Assembly (NCBI GenBank): GCA_021777475.1 | Contig: JAJYDM010000015.1 | Location: 1-32,953, forward strand | Source of the DNA: Actinomycetes bacterium | GTDB taxonomy: Bacteria > Actinomycetota > Acidimicrobiia > Acidimicrobiales > Acidimicrobiaceae | Length of the DNA: 32,953 nt | Direction: 5' to 3' | Shown here: in pieces, positions 25,228 to 32,953 of the stretch | How the letters are laid out: each line of letters opens with the position of its first letter | How positions within the stretch are numbered: position 1 is the stretch's first letter | The notes under the pieces: generated by a model | Seen by the model: only the letters and a program-made list of their open reading frames with translations | Database searches by the model: none | What the model was told of the DNA's origin: nothing | Translations under genes and position numbers: made by a program

Positions 25228-26238
25228 TCATGGCGCACGATTTGAAAAACTCTTGGCAAGCCGGGCTACCAGCAACTCAATCGCCAATTCTGGCGAGAGC
25301 CCTCCCTCTCCCTTTATCTGACGATCCGCCTGCGACATCCAGACAAATGCCTGGGCCAGCCTGGCAGGTCCCAAAGCTCTGGCGCTGGCAATCATCTTTC
25401 TGATCACGAACGGCGGTTTATTGAATTTGTTATCCCTTGCTCTTAGTCTGGCCAGAGCTTGTTCGGTATCGTGAATATTGGTCCCGGAGACAACCGCAAG
25501 TTCAATAAACCTTCGCTGTAGGATCGCGAGGACAACTAAGGGGTGTTTCTTTCCGGCCCTCATGAGCCTCCAGAGCATATCCAGGGCCTGACCCACTTTG
25601 CCAGCTTCTACGGCATCTGTGAAATCCCAAGGAGCCACATCACCAGGCGTCGGCAAATACATTTCGAGCGTTTGAGTATCTACCGTAGCACCCTCGCCAA
25701 GACTTGCCTTCAGCAACTCCAGCGTGGGAATTGCCTGTGCCACATCCTCACCTAACGTCTCGGCCAAACGCCTAAAGGCGTCCGGGCTAAAGTGCAGACC
25801 CGACTGGTGAACCTCGTCGCCAAGAAAGCTCGACTTTCCACCTTTGCTGTTGAGGGAGCAGTCGATCAGGGATCCCTTGCCGGAGAAGAAAGCTTTGAGT
25901 TTTGAATCAACAGTCCCTGAGAAGTTGGCCAGCACAAGGCAGTTGTCCCCCGTATAAGAGTTAAGCGCCGAAAGCAGGGCTTCGGCCTCCTCTGCACTTA
26001 GCTCAGAGGGATCTCTCAATGTGATGAGAGCGGCCGGGGAGAACATATAGTTCTGAGACATGGCGCTGACTATGTCCTGGACAGAGCACTCTCCTCCTTG
26101 AAAGCTGATCTTCTCGACGGCAAAGCCGAAACGGTGCTCCAACTTTTGAACAACTTCCTCCAGAGTCTTGTACACCAGTTCCGGCTCGTTGCCAACAATA
26201 AGGGTAAGACTTGAAATCACATCCCCAACTGATGCCAT
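25228..26238 (-). CDS. holA: DNA polymerase III subunit delta (HolA)
   Basis: The ATG at 26238 (MASVGDVISSLTLIVGNEPEL) has AAGGA six bases upstream; the open frame extends further but only into the folP-like gene in another frame. The product is 336 residues, normal for HolA, the clamp-loader subunit that opens the beta clamp. It shows the N-terminal GNEPELVYKTLEEVV segment, the LITLRDPSELSAEEAEALL region, the central CLVLANFSGTVDSKLKAFF strand-helix and the C-terminal collar domain (LARLRARDNKFNKPPFVIRK). It starts one base after the folP-like stop (TGATATG), so the two are coupled. Confidence 0.92.
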   Translation of the reverse strand: MASVGDVISSLTLIVGNEPELVYKTLEEVVQKLEHRFGFAVEKISFQGGECSVQDIVSAMSQNYMFSPAALITLRDPSELSAEEAEALLSALNSYTGDNCLVLANFSGTVDSKLKAFFSGKGSLIDCSLNSKGGKSSFLGDEVHQSGLHFSPDAFRRLAETLGEDVAQAIPTLELLKASLGEGATVDTQTLEMYLPTPGDVAPWDFTDAVEAGKVGQALDMLWRLMRAGKKHPLVVLAILQRRFIELAVVSGTNIHDTEQALARLRARDNKFNKPPFVIRKMIASARALGPARLAQAFVWMSQADRQIKGEGGLSPELAIELLVARLAKSFSNRAP

Positions 26239-26239
26239 A

Positions 26240-27094
26240 TCATTCCTTGGGCAGCCAGGCTGGCGGATATCCAGCTGCAATCGCGGCAATCGCATCGACA
26301 ACCTGACGCGTTCCAGCCACGTCATGCACCCTGAAAACTTTTGCACCCTGAACTGCTCCGATTGCTGCAGCCGATAGTGAGCCTGTGCGCCTCTCTGATA
26401 TCGTCTTACCAAGCACTTCCCCAACAAAACCCTTGTTGGAAGCTGAGATAAGAACTGGATACCCAAGACTGCACAACTCATGAGTGGACAAGAGTAGCTC
26501 CATCGACTGAACCGTAGTCTTTCCAAGGTCGAAGCCGGCATCGACAAGAATGCTCTCAGGAAGCACTCCGACACCTACCGCCTTTTTGACCCTATCTAAG
26601 AGAAATTGTTTCACCTCACCCTTTAAATGCTGGTAAACCGGGTTGGGATCGGCGACTCTTGGAACAAGACGTATGTGCGTTGCCACCACCGCACCACCAT
26701 ATTTTGCAACGCTCTCAAGATAACCCGGAGACCCAAAACCTGAGATGTCGTTTCCAAGGGAGGCACCTGCCTTCATGGCCTCTTCTATGACGCGGGCGTT
26801 CCACGTGTCCACACTCAACGCAACATCAAAACGAGCCCGCAAAAGTTCAATGGCCGGAATTACCCGATCCAGTTCCTCCGTCTCTGAAATCTCGGGACCG
26901 GGACCGGCCTTCACTCCCCCGACATCAAGAATGTCGGCACCCTCTTCGACAAGGCGCTCGGCACGAGACAGAAACGCATCTAGCTCGAAGTACTCTCCAT
27001 GATCAAAAAAAGAGTCGGTGGTGCGATTGAGAATCCCCATGACAAGGGACCTTTGCTCCAGATCAAATTGATGGTCTCTAAGTTTGAGCAGCAT
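26240..27094 (-). CDS. folP2: Dihydropteroate synthase paralogue, FolP2 type
   Basis: The 284-residue TIM-barrel protein is related to dihydropteroate synthase but has FolP2-type motifs. The first loop reads MGILNRTTDSFFDHG instead of the usual NVTPDSFSDGG. The second reads DVGGVKAGPG where true DHPS has GGESTRPG, the pABA/sulfonamide loop. The third reads SASNKGFVG instead of SRK. Mycobacterial FolP2 shows the same changes and lacks DHPS activity. The C-terminal RVHDVAGTRQVVDAI is normal. The true substrate is unknown. It lies directly upstream of holA and eight bases after the thioredoxin-like gene in the same direction. Confidence 0.87.
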   Translation of the reverse strand: MLLKLRDHQFDLEQRSLVMGILNRTTDSFFDHGEYFELDAFLSRAERLVEEGADILDVGGVKAGPGPEISETEELDRVIPAIELLRARFDVALSVDTWNARVIEEAMKAGASLGNDISGFGSPGYLESVAKYGGAVVATHIRLVPRVADPNPVYQHLKGEVKQFLLDRVKKAVGVGVLPESILVDAGFDLGKTTVQSMELLLSTHELCSLGYPVLISASNKGFVGEVLGKTISERRTGSLSAAAIGAVQGAKVFRVHDVAGTRQVVDAIAAIAAGYPPAWLPKE

Positions 27095-27102
27095 CCGAAG
27101 AG

Positions 27103-27813
27103 CTAGAAAAGCCTTGAGGTAAGCGCCTTGCGATACTGTGCCACCTTTGGGTCGGCAGCATCGAAGGTGGCAAGCAAGTCAAGATACTCTTTCCTTGCCT
27201 GATCATCTTCGCGTACTGAACTCAAGAGCTCGTTCAAGCGAGCCTCCACCTCATCCTGGGACGAAAAGCTGATGTCATTTGACAGTAGCCGGGCCTTTGC
27301 AGCCAGCTGATGCAGCTCATCAGTTTCAGGCACTCTGGACAGCAGTTCCAGAGCCGCGTCGTATTCGCCTTTGTCAATTTTCAAACTGGCCAACTTTGCA
27401 ATTGCTCCGACATGACCCGGATCAAGTTCTAGCGCATTCAACAAACTCTCTTCATCGTCGGCCTCAACGAGCAAGTCGGCGGGAGACTCAACAGGAGACA
27501 ACTTCTCAACCCAGGCCCGAATCTGCTCCTCCGGCAAAGCGCCAATGAAAGAGTCGACGATCTTTCTGTCCTTGAGGGCGAAAACAGCAGGAATCGACTG
27601 AACTCTGAAAGCCTGCGATATTGCCGGATTCTCGTCAACGTTAACCTTGACAAGCGCAACACGGCCCTGGGTCTCATCAATGACCTTCTCAATCATCGGG
27701 CCCAGAGTACGACAAGGGGCGCACCACGGCGCCCACAAATCAATGACCACAGGAACTTTTTCGGACAAATCCAAAACGTCAGTCTCAAAGGTAGCATCGG
27801 TAGCTTCAATCAT
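27103..27813 (-). CDS. cnoX: CnoX/YbbN-like thioredoxin with TPR tail
   Basis: The 236-residue protein has a thioredoxin domain (residues 1-105) with the active-site WAPWCAPC at about 28-35 and the cis-Pro in SIPAVFALK near 75. A helical TPR-like C-terminal half follows (LLNALELDPGHVGAIAKLAS, then DAALELLSRVPETDELHQLA). This is the layout of CnoX/YbbN co-chaperone-type thioredoxins. Unlike E. coli CnoX, which lacks the first Cys, this one keeps both cysteines and could be redox-active. No clear ribosome site precedes the ATG, so a leaderless mRNA is possible. It is first in a unit with folP2-like and holA. Confidence 0.86.
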   Translation of the reverse strand: MIEATDATFETDVLDLSEKVPVVIDLWAPWCAPCRTLGPMIEKVIDETQGRVALVKVNVDENPAISQAFRVQSIPAVFALKDRKIVDSFIGALPEEQIRAWVEKLSPVESPADLLVEADDEESLLNALELDPGHVGAIAKLASLKIDKGEYDAALELLSRVPETDELHQLAAKARLLSNDISFSSQDEVEARLNELLSSVREDDQARKEYLDLLATFDAADPKVAQYRKALTSRLF

Positions 27814-27934
27814 GCATTAAGCATATTCCATTCCGTCTCGCTACACCTCAATAGGCTGCTGCGCCGGTCGGACGGCTCAATATGTGTATCAAGATTCACC
27901 AACAAGGTCATCGAATCACTAAATCAATATCCCA

Positions 27935-29284
27935 CTAGTGCAGACTTACTTCACCGGTGGCATCAGATGACCAAACAGAAGAGTAGACGGACTTGCCACC
28001 CGAATAGAACGTCAGCTGAACCGGGGAGTTGCAGGCGGTGTTACAGGTACCGCGCACCTTTCCCAGGGGCAGTACAAAAAATGACCAGCCGTCAAGCTTT
28101 GCTGGTAACACCTTCATTTGCTGCGCCGAACTCCCTTGAACTTGCGCCCGAAATGAAGTGACAGAAGCGGGCATCAGTCCAAACACAAACCGCTGTCCAT
28201 TTTCAGCGGTCTGAAGCGCAATAGTTGGCGAGACCCTGGTGGACGAGAACCATTTTCCGTTCTGGAACTCTCCAGAATATCCGAGATCCACCCAAAAATC
28301 CCCTTTCTGCATGTCCGCCGACAGTGCCCAGTGGTGACCGGAAACCACCCCCGAAGCAAGTTCCACCCCTCCCGCTGGGACCATCGTTGAATCTATCGGA
28401 GGTGATCCACTTACGCCGGCCGCACAAGCACCGCTTCCAAGAGACTGGCCATCGACGATGCAGTTGCCAATCGAAGGATTGTAGGCAATTCCATTGGCAA
28501 CCTGGCGTAACACTGAAAGAGTCAAACCCTCGCCCAACAGCGTAAACATCACACCTTGCCGCTCGATCCACTGTAGGGATGTAGCTGGGTACAGGTTTCT
28601 CAAAGAGTGTGAGTTAGAGAATACCGGTCCCTGGGGTTGGTTTTTGATAGCTGTGAAAGCAGTGCGGCATATAGGGTCGATTTGACTCCTTGGGGCACTC
28701 ACGGGACCGCTGCAGCTAATACTCTGACGCTTTTGACCATTGACATAACTGGTGCTCACCTGGCCAGAAACGTGATCGAAATAATGCACGGCTAGAGCCT
28801 CATGACCTCTGACGCTTGTAAAGGCATACTCTGCCGACGAGGTCGAACTCAGCGATTGAGGAAGTTTCTGCTCAGACAGTGCCTGCTCAATCGTTAGACT
28901 GACCTGTGCAGGACCAACCGCGGAGTTGCCTTGGTAAACGATCGTCCTCAAGTAGTCCGCCGGAGTCGTCGTCTTGTTTACGCGTTCATCCGACACCAGC
29001 TGAAATCCAGAAGGAAGATATCCAAACTTCACCTCTTTGTCCAGCAGATGGGGTGGGCCAGGGGTCGTGAAACTAGTGAACTGGGAATTTGAAACAAAAT
29101 CTGACTTTCCAGTTCCAACGAGTGCAACCACCAGTATCACGAACGACAGAGTTCCGAGCCCAACGATCGACACCCGCCGCCTCAATCTCCTTTTCCTAGC
29201 ACGGAATCTGACTTCATCCACGGGCAGCGCCAACTTGGCCATTTCAGCCAAAAGGACATCTGACATTTCATATAGTTCTGACAT
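27935..29284 (-). CDS. Membrane-anchored partner of ECF sigma factor (putative anti-sigma)
   Basis: I start this at the ATG at 29284, with GAGG about nine bases upstream, giving 449 residues that overlap the sigma gene end by 17 bases. A basic cytoplasmic segment (residues 1-37, ending RFRARKRRLRRR) precedes one membrane helix (SIVGLGTLSFVILVVALVG, about 38-56). A large external domain of nearly 390 residues follows. It holds six Cys in three close pairs (SCSG/PICR, GNCIV/GACAA, GTC/TAC), suggesting three disulfides. No zinc-binding anti-sigma motif is present. Position and topology argue for a sensor/anti-sigma role; sequence alone does not prove it. Confidence 0.6.
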   Translation of the reverse strand: MSELYEMSDVLLAEMAKLALPVDEVRFRARKRRLRRRVSIVGLGTLSFVILVVALVGTGKSDFVSNSQFTSFTTPGPPHLLDKEVKFGYLPSGFQLVSDERVNKTTTPADYLRTIVYQGNSAVGPAQVSLTIEQALSEQKLPQSLSSTSSAEYAFTSVRGHEALAVHYFDHVSGQVSTSYVNGQKRQSISCSGPVSAPRSQIDPICRTAFTAIKNQPQGPVFSNSHSLRNLYPATSLQWIERQGVMFTLLGEGLTLSVLRQVANGIAYNPSIGNCIVDGQSLGSGACAAGVSGSPPIDSTMVPAGGVELASGVVSGHHWALSADMQKGDFWVDLGYSGEFQNGKWFSSTRVSPTIALQTAENGQRFVFGLMPASVTSFRAQVQGSSAQQMKVLPAKLDGWSFFVLPLGKVRGTCNTACNSPVQLTFYSGGKSVYSSVWSSDATGEVSLH

Positions 29285-29780
29285 TGCACCGATCCTCTTG
29301 GCCGCCATCACGAAAATCCATCATTTCGCCAAGCCTCTCATGAGCCGCGCGCAGTGTCTGAGAAACAGTCCCACGGGTTATTCCAAGCACCGCGGCAATC
29401 TGACCTTCAGTCAGGTCTCCAATGTATCTCAGAACCACCACCTCTCTTTGACGTCTCGAAAGACCGTTCACCATCTGCCAGATCTCGTGGAAGGTTGACG
29501 GAAACACTGACTCTTTAAAGTGAATATTCGAAGGGCCAAAAACCCGATTCGCACGCCTGGATTGACGGCGAACAAGGTTGAGAGCCACCCTATAGGTCCA
29601 CCCGGCAGGTGAATCCAGTGATCTCACCTTGGACCATCTGTCATAGGCCCTGACAAAGGCCTCGTCGACTGCCTCTTGTGCCACATATACGTCGCCAGTC
29701 ACCAATGCAAGTGTTGACAGAATTCGAGGATGCTCCGCCGAGTACCATGATTCAAATTCAGAGTCATCTTCGTTCTTCAC
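29268..29780 (-). CDS. ECF family RNA polymerase sigma factor
   Basis: The 170-residue protein has the two ECF regions. Region 2 includes VTGDVYVAQEAVDEAFVRAYDRWSKV, and the SPAGWTYRVALNLVRRQSRR segment follows. Region 4 is the helix-turn-helix GLSRRQREVVVLRYIGDLTE, then IAAVLGITRGTVSQTLRAAHERL. It directs RNA polymerase to stress or envelope genes. The start is GTG at 29780 with a weak AAGG ten bases upstream. The next gene overlaps its end and encodes a likely membrane partner. A candidate ECF-type promoter lies just upstream, which would mean autoregulation. Confidence 0.92.
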   Translation of the reverse strand: MKNEDDSEFESWYSAEHPRILSTLALVTGDVYVAQEAVDEAFVRAYDRWSKVRSLDSPAGWTYRVALNLVRRQSRRANRVFGPSNIHFKESVFPSTFHEIWQMVNGLSRRQREVVVLRYIGDLTEGQIAAVLGITRGTVSQTLRAAHERLGEMMDFRDGGQEDRCNVRTI

Positions 29781-29796
29781 AACCTGTTAAGCCTTT

Positions 29797-29833
29797 GAAC
29801 GACCCATTTTGCTGAGGTAAATTCCAAAATTCC
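29797..29833 (-). promoter_or_regulatory. Candidate autoregulatory ECF-type promoter
   Basis: On the minus strand GGAAT occurs twice (29821-29825 and 29829-29833), and CGTTC lies at 29797-29801, just before the sigma gene. The GGAAT/CGTT pair fits ECF promoters, but the spacer of 19 bases is about two longer than usual. Confidence 0.25.
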
Positions 29834-30182
29834 GTATCGGCCCAAGTCCGACCGCTGGCCCAAACTTACTCCACCATCAAACTTTTTCACATCCAGCACC
29901 CGGAAGTTTGGACCTCCTGATGGGCTCTCTCGGCCTCAACTCGGCTGCAAACGACAGTGCTCGCCAATGGAGACAATTCTGAGACCCCCTGACGAGGACA
30001 CATAAAGGCCTTTGGTTTGTCAGCTCTGGTCCAAGTGGGCTCAGTTACCTCAAAGATGGCCAGGTACGGCTTGAATAATGCCCCTAATCAGGTGGTCGCA
30101 AACGACATACAAATCGTCCTGCCCAGGTTGAAAGAATTAGGGAACAACATCAATCAAGACTTTTCGGCCCAATACTTCAGAC
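29834..30182. other. Intergenic region between leuS and the sigma gene
   Basis: About 350 bases (400 including the sigma promoter) without a gene. No open frame of note, repeat, tRNA or clear terminator hairpin was seen beyond the leuS stop. Confidence 0.5.
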
Positions 30183-32657
30183 CTAGATGACCAGTGAGAT
30201 CATCTTCGGCAACTTGACAATCGTCTTCCTGACTGTTTGACCGTGCAACGCTTGCTGCACCTTTAAAGAAGCCAGTGCAAGGTAAACAGCAGTCTGCTCA
30301 TCTATTCCAGAATCGACCTCTATCTTGTCTCTCACCTTGCCATTTACCTGGATAACCAAGGTTTCCTTTTCCGACTTCACCAGATCTGGGTCTGGAGTTG
30401 GCCACTTTTGAGCATGAACTAGTCCGCCGTTGCGCCTTTCCCAAATCTCGGCAGTGATGTGGGGAGCCATAGGGGCCAACAACATGATAAGGGTGTCAAC
30501 CGCAAAATCGAAGGTTTCGACCTGGGCGCCGTTCCCCGCATAGCGGTAAAGCGAATTGGTGAACTCCATCATGGCGGCAACAGCAGTATTGTACGACCAT
30601 CGCTCGTAGTCCTCTGAGACCTTGGCGATTAGCCTGTGCGCCAGCCGAAGGATTTCCCTATCGGAATGGTTGGTTTCACGATTGACGACCTTCACAGTGA
30701 CCCCAGGGAAACTCTCCGCGGTTCCAAGAGAAATTCTCCATACACGGTTCAGGAATCTGAAACAGCCGTCGATAACGTCATCCGTCTGTTCCGACCAGTC
30801 GAAGTCATCCGCAGGTGGACCAACAAAAAGATGGAATAAGCGAAGAGAGTCGGCACCGACGGTATCGAAGTACCTCTGGGGTGCTACCAGGTTACCCTTG
30901 GACTTTGACATCTTCGATCCACCCAAGCGGATCATCCCTTGGGTAAATAGTCTCTTGAATGGCTCTCTTATATGATCTGGAACATACCCCAGATCAGCCA
31001 AAGCCTTAGTGAAGAATCTTGCGTACATGAGGTGCAGTATCGCGTGCTCAATTCCTCCTATGTACTGATCGACAGGCATCCAGGCTGCGACTGCTTCTTT
31101 CGAGAAAGGTGCTTCATCTTCCGTTGGATCACAGAATCTCAGGAAATACCAGGATGAGTCCACAAAGGTGTCCATTGTATCTGTTTCACGAATTGCGTCT
31201 CCACCACATTTTGGACAAGCAGCGAATTTGAAAGTCGGATGAACCGCGAGCGGAGACTCACCTGTGGGAAGAAACTCAACATCGTCGGGAGCAAGGACAG
31301 GCAATGCCTCGAGGGGTACGGGAACCAGGCCACACCTTGGACAATTGACGATTGGAATCGGACAACCCCAGTATCTCTGTCTCGAAACGAGCCAATCTCT
31401 CAGCCGATACTGGATAGTACTCCCCCCTACTCCCGCCTCGGTCAGGAATTGGGTTGCCTTTGCCTTTGCTTCATCCACTTCCAGCCCATTGAGCCAATCT
31501 GAGTTGATCTTCGAACCCGATCCGGTATAGGCCTCCCCTGCAAAATCGTCCGGAGGTTGCACGGTTCTAATCACCGGAAGTCCATACAATTTCGCGAAGT
31601 CGTAATCTCTTTGATCCTCACCCGGTACAGCCATAATCGCTCCCGTGCCATACCCCATTAGGACATAGTCGGCGACATAGATGGGCACTTCCTTCCCAGT
31701 GAACGGGTTGACGGCATAGCTTCCGGTAAATACACCTCTTTTGATCTTGGAGGTGACTTCCGTCGATTGGCGTTCGATCTCGCTTCGATCAGAAGCTTCA
31801 ACCCGAAAGGCTTCGACCTCAACCTTGAATGCGTCCTTCGTGAGAACCTCAACCAATGGGTGCTCCGGAGCAATCACCGCATAGGTCATTCCAAATGTTG
31901 TGTCCGGCCTTGTTGTAAAGACCTCAAGAAAGAAGTCGTCTGACCCTGCAATCGCCATCTTGAACTTTGTCCCTTGGGACTTACCGATCCAGTTGCGCTG
32001 CATTGTCTTGACACGCTCAGGCCACTCAAGGTTATCAAGATCGGATAGAAGTTCTTCTGCATAACGTGTCGTCGCCAAAAACCACTGTTCCAAGTCCCGT
32101 TTAACCACTTGGTCCCCAGATCGCTCGCAAGTTCCGTCAGCCAGCACCTGCTCATTGGCAAGGACCGTCTGACAACCTGGACACCAGTTGACCGGAGCAT
32201 TCTTTTTATATGCCAGACCCGATTCGAAGAACTTGGTGAAGATGAACTGGCTCCACTTTATGTAGGACGGATCGTGGCTCTTTACTTCCCTTCGCCAGTC
32301 ATATACAGCACCCAACTTCTTAACTGATTCCTTCAGTTCGTCGATCCTCGCATTAGTAAAAGTCCTTGGATGAACACCAGTCTTAATCGCAGCATTCTCC
32401 GCCGGAAGCCCGAAGGAATCGAAACCGAATGGGGAAAGAACCGCCTCACCGCGCATCGTCCTGTATCTGACGATCAAGTCACCGAAGGTGTAATTTCTCA
32501 CGTGTCCCTGATGGGCAGCGCCTGATGGATATGGATACATACACAGGACATATGCCTTAGGTCGCGGATCGTCATTATCGACCTGGTACAGTCCCTCGGT
32601 ATCCCACCGTGCTTGCCACTTTGCCTCAATCTCTTTTACGTTGTACGAATCCGCCAT
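30183..32657 (-). CDS. leuS: Leucyl-tRNA synthetase
   Basis: A full-length class I leucyl-tRNA synthetase of 824 residues from the ATG at 32657 ([15 protein letters not shown]); a TTG three codons earlier (32666) is also possible. The HIGH-type motif reads HQGH in [16 protein letters not shown], and KMSKSKGN is present near residue 580. Zinc-ribbon-like Cys pairs occur at CPGCQ, CPRC and CPKC, and the CP1 editing domain includes [20 protein letters not shown]. The C-terminal domain ends with [11 protein letters not shown]. The enzyme charges tRNA-Leu and edits mischarged products. No T-box leader was recognised in the upstream 170 bases. Confidence 0.98.
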   Translation of the reverse strand: MADSYNVKEIEAKWQARWDTEGLYQVDNDDPRPKAYVLCMYPYPSGAAHQGHVRNYTFGDLIVRYRTMRGEAVLSPFGFDSFGLPAENAAIKTGVHPRTFTNARIDELKESVKKLGAVYDWRREVKSHDPSYIKWSQFIFTKFFESGLAYKKNAPVNWCPGCQTVLANEQVLADGTCERSGDQVVKRDLEQWFLATTRYAEELLSDLDNLEWPERVKTMQRNWIGKSQGTKFKMAIAGSDDFFLEVFTTRPDTTFGMTYAVIAPEHPLVEVLTKDAFKVEVEAFRVEASDRSEIERQSTEVTSKIKRGVFTGSYAVNPFTGKEVPIYVADYVLMGYGTGAIMAVPGEDQRDYDFAKLYGLPVIRTVQPPDDFAGEAYTGSGSKINSDWLNGLEVDEAKAKATQFLTEAGVGGSTIQYRLRDWLVSRQRYWGCPIPIVNCPRCGLVPVPLEALPVLAPDDVEFLPTGESPLAVHPTFKFAACPKCGGDAIRETDTMDTFVDSSWYFLRFCDPTEDEAPFSKEAVAAWMPVDQYIGGIEHAILHLMYARFFTKALADLGYVPDHIREPFKRLFTQGMIRLGGSKMSKSKGNLVAPQRYFDTVGADSLRLFHLFVGPPADDFDWSEQTDDVIDGCFRFLNRVWRISLGTAESFPGVTVKVVNRETNHSDREILRLAHRLIAKVSEDYERWSYNTAVAAMMEFTNSLYRYAGNGAQVETFDFAVDTLIMLLAPMAPHITAEIWERRNGGLVHAQKWPTPDPDLVKSEKETLVIQVNGKVRDKIEVDSGIDEQTAVYLALASLKVQQALHGQTVRKTIVKLPKMISLVI

Positions 32658-32834
32658 CTGGTCCAATCACCTTGGTCTGCAATTAGTAAATTCTGCACCT
32701 TCAAGCTAGTTGCTCATGCTTGAACAGGCTTTGTCTCCTAAACCAAGAATATCGTCCGGGATGGAAGAACAAATCTGTATTGTGTAGATGAGGCAGTTAG
32801 CAACTATCTGCACTATTGTGATCTAAGTCTTTGC

Positions 32835-32907
32835 GGGGGCGTAGCTCAGCTGGAAGAGCACTTGACTGGCAGTCAAGAGGTCGTGGGTTCGAGCCCCATC
32901 GCCTCCA
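32835..32907 (+). tRNA. tRNA-Ala (anticodon GGC)
   Basis: The 73-base sequence folds as a complete cloverleaf. The acceptor GGGGGCG pairs with CGCCTCC and includes the G3-U70 wobble pair that is the alanine identity element. The D stem is GCTC/GAGC. The anticodon stem CTTGA/TCAAG holds the loop CTGGCAG with anticodon GGC. The T stem is GTGGG/CCCAT with loop TTCGAGC. The discriminator is A, and the next bases are CCG, so the 3' CCA is not fully encoded. It diverges from leuS. Confidence 0.97.
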
Positions 32908-32953
32908 CCGCAAACTAGCAGGTCAGAGATTGTTTTATCCAAAATCATTGAAA

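Noticed and set aside
25543-26377. Small + strand frames opposite holA
   Set aside because: Shadows of a real gene on the other strand, without ribosome sites.
32667-32834. Possible T-box leader for leuS
   Set aside because: No T-box consensus or specifier hairpin could be found; the spacing to the tRNA gene is also short.

Overview
The window looks like a chromosomal segment of an actinobacterium with a moderate GC content of roughly 50%. The evidence is a BldD-type regulator carrying the cyclic-di-GMP signature, an hrcA-dnaJ-rsmE run with a CIRCE operator, a FolP2-type dihydropteroate synthase paralogue, actinobacterial-style Tad pilin genes, and frequent TTG/GTG starts. A deep lineage such as Acidimicrobiia would fit, but that placement is inference. 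No phage, IS element, CRISPR array or rRNA was seen.

Layout. (1) 1-1054 has no confident gene, only a possible decayed reading frame. (2) 1055-8747 is a Tad/Flp-type pilus locus on the + strand: cpaB-like, then a reverse-strand metallo-beta-lactamase-fold hydrolase and about 1.5 kb of apparently non-coding DNA, then tadA, tadB, tadC, a Flp-like pilin and three small single-helix pseudopilin/TadE-TadG-like proteins. The genes from tadA on are tightly packed, with start/stop overlaps. (3) 8797-9828 encodes a tyrosine phosphatase. (4) 9988-12745 is an acetate-use pair, acetyl-CoA synthetase plus a SatP/YaaH-type acetate transporter, closed by a very strong terminator. (5) 12810-17863 is a reverse-strand housekeeping run: hrcA, dnaJ, rsmE, a bldD-like regulator, hemW and a small unknown gene. 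(6) 18168-19184 is a solitary clan GH-J (GH32/GH68-like) sugar hydrolase with long non-coding flanks, lying between hrcA and lepA. (7) lepA (-) and rpsT (+) are divergent, followed by a His-rich CDF metal transporter (+), alanine dehydrogenase (-), holA, folP2-like and cnoX-like genes (-). (8) 27935-29780 holds an ECF sigma factor with a co-encoded membrane-anchored partner. (9) leuS (-) and tRNA-Ala(GGC) (+) close the window.

How the parts work together. The Tad genes together supply the assembly ATPase, the inner-membrane platform and the pilin/pseudopilins of a surface pilus, but a prepilin peptidase, TadZ and any outer-envelope parts are not here. acs and the transporter together take up and activate acetate. 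hrcA and dnaJ form a heat-shock unit under CIRCE control. The sigma factor and its partner look like an envelope-sensing switch. The most interesting items are the BldD homologue with an intact c-di-GMP signature and repeated upstream motifs, the split Tad locus with a prepilin-like motif shared between two of its products, a perfect inverted repeat over the start of the phosphatase gene, and several long non-coding or decayed stretches. No clearly new system could be proven from sequence alone.
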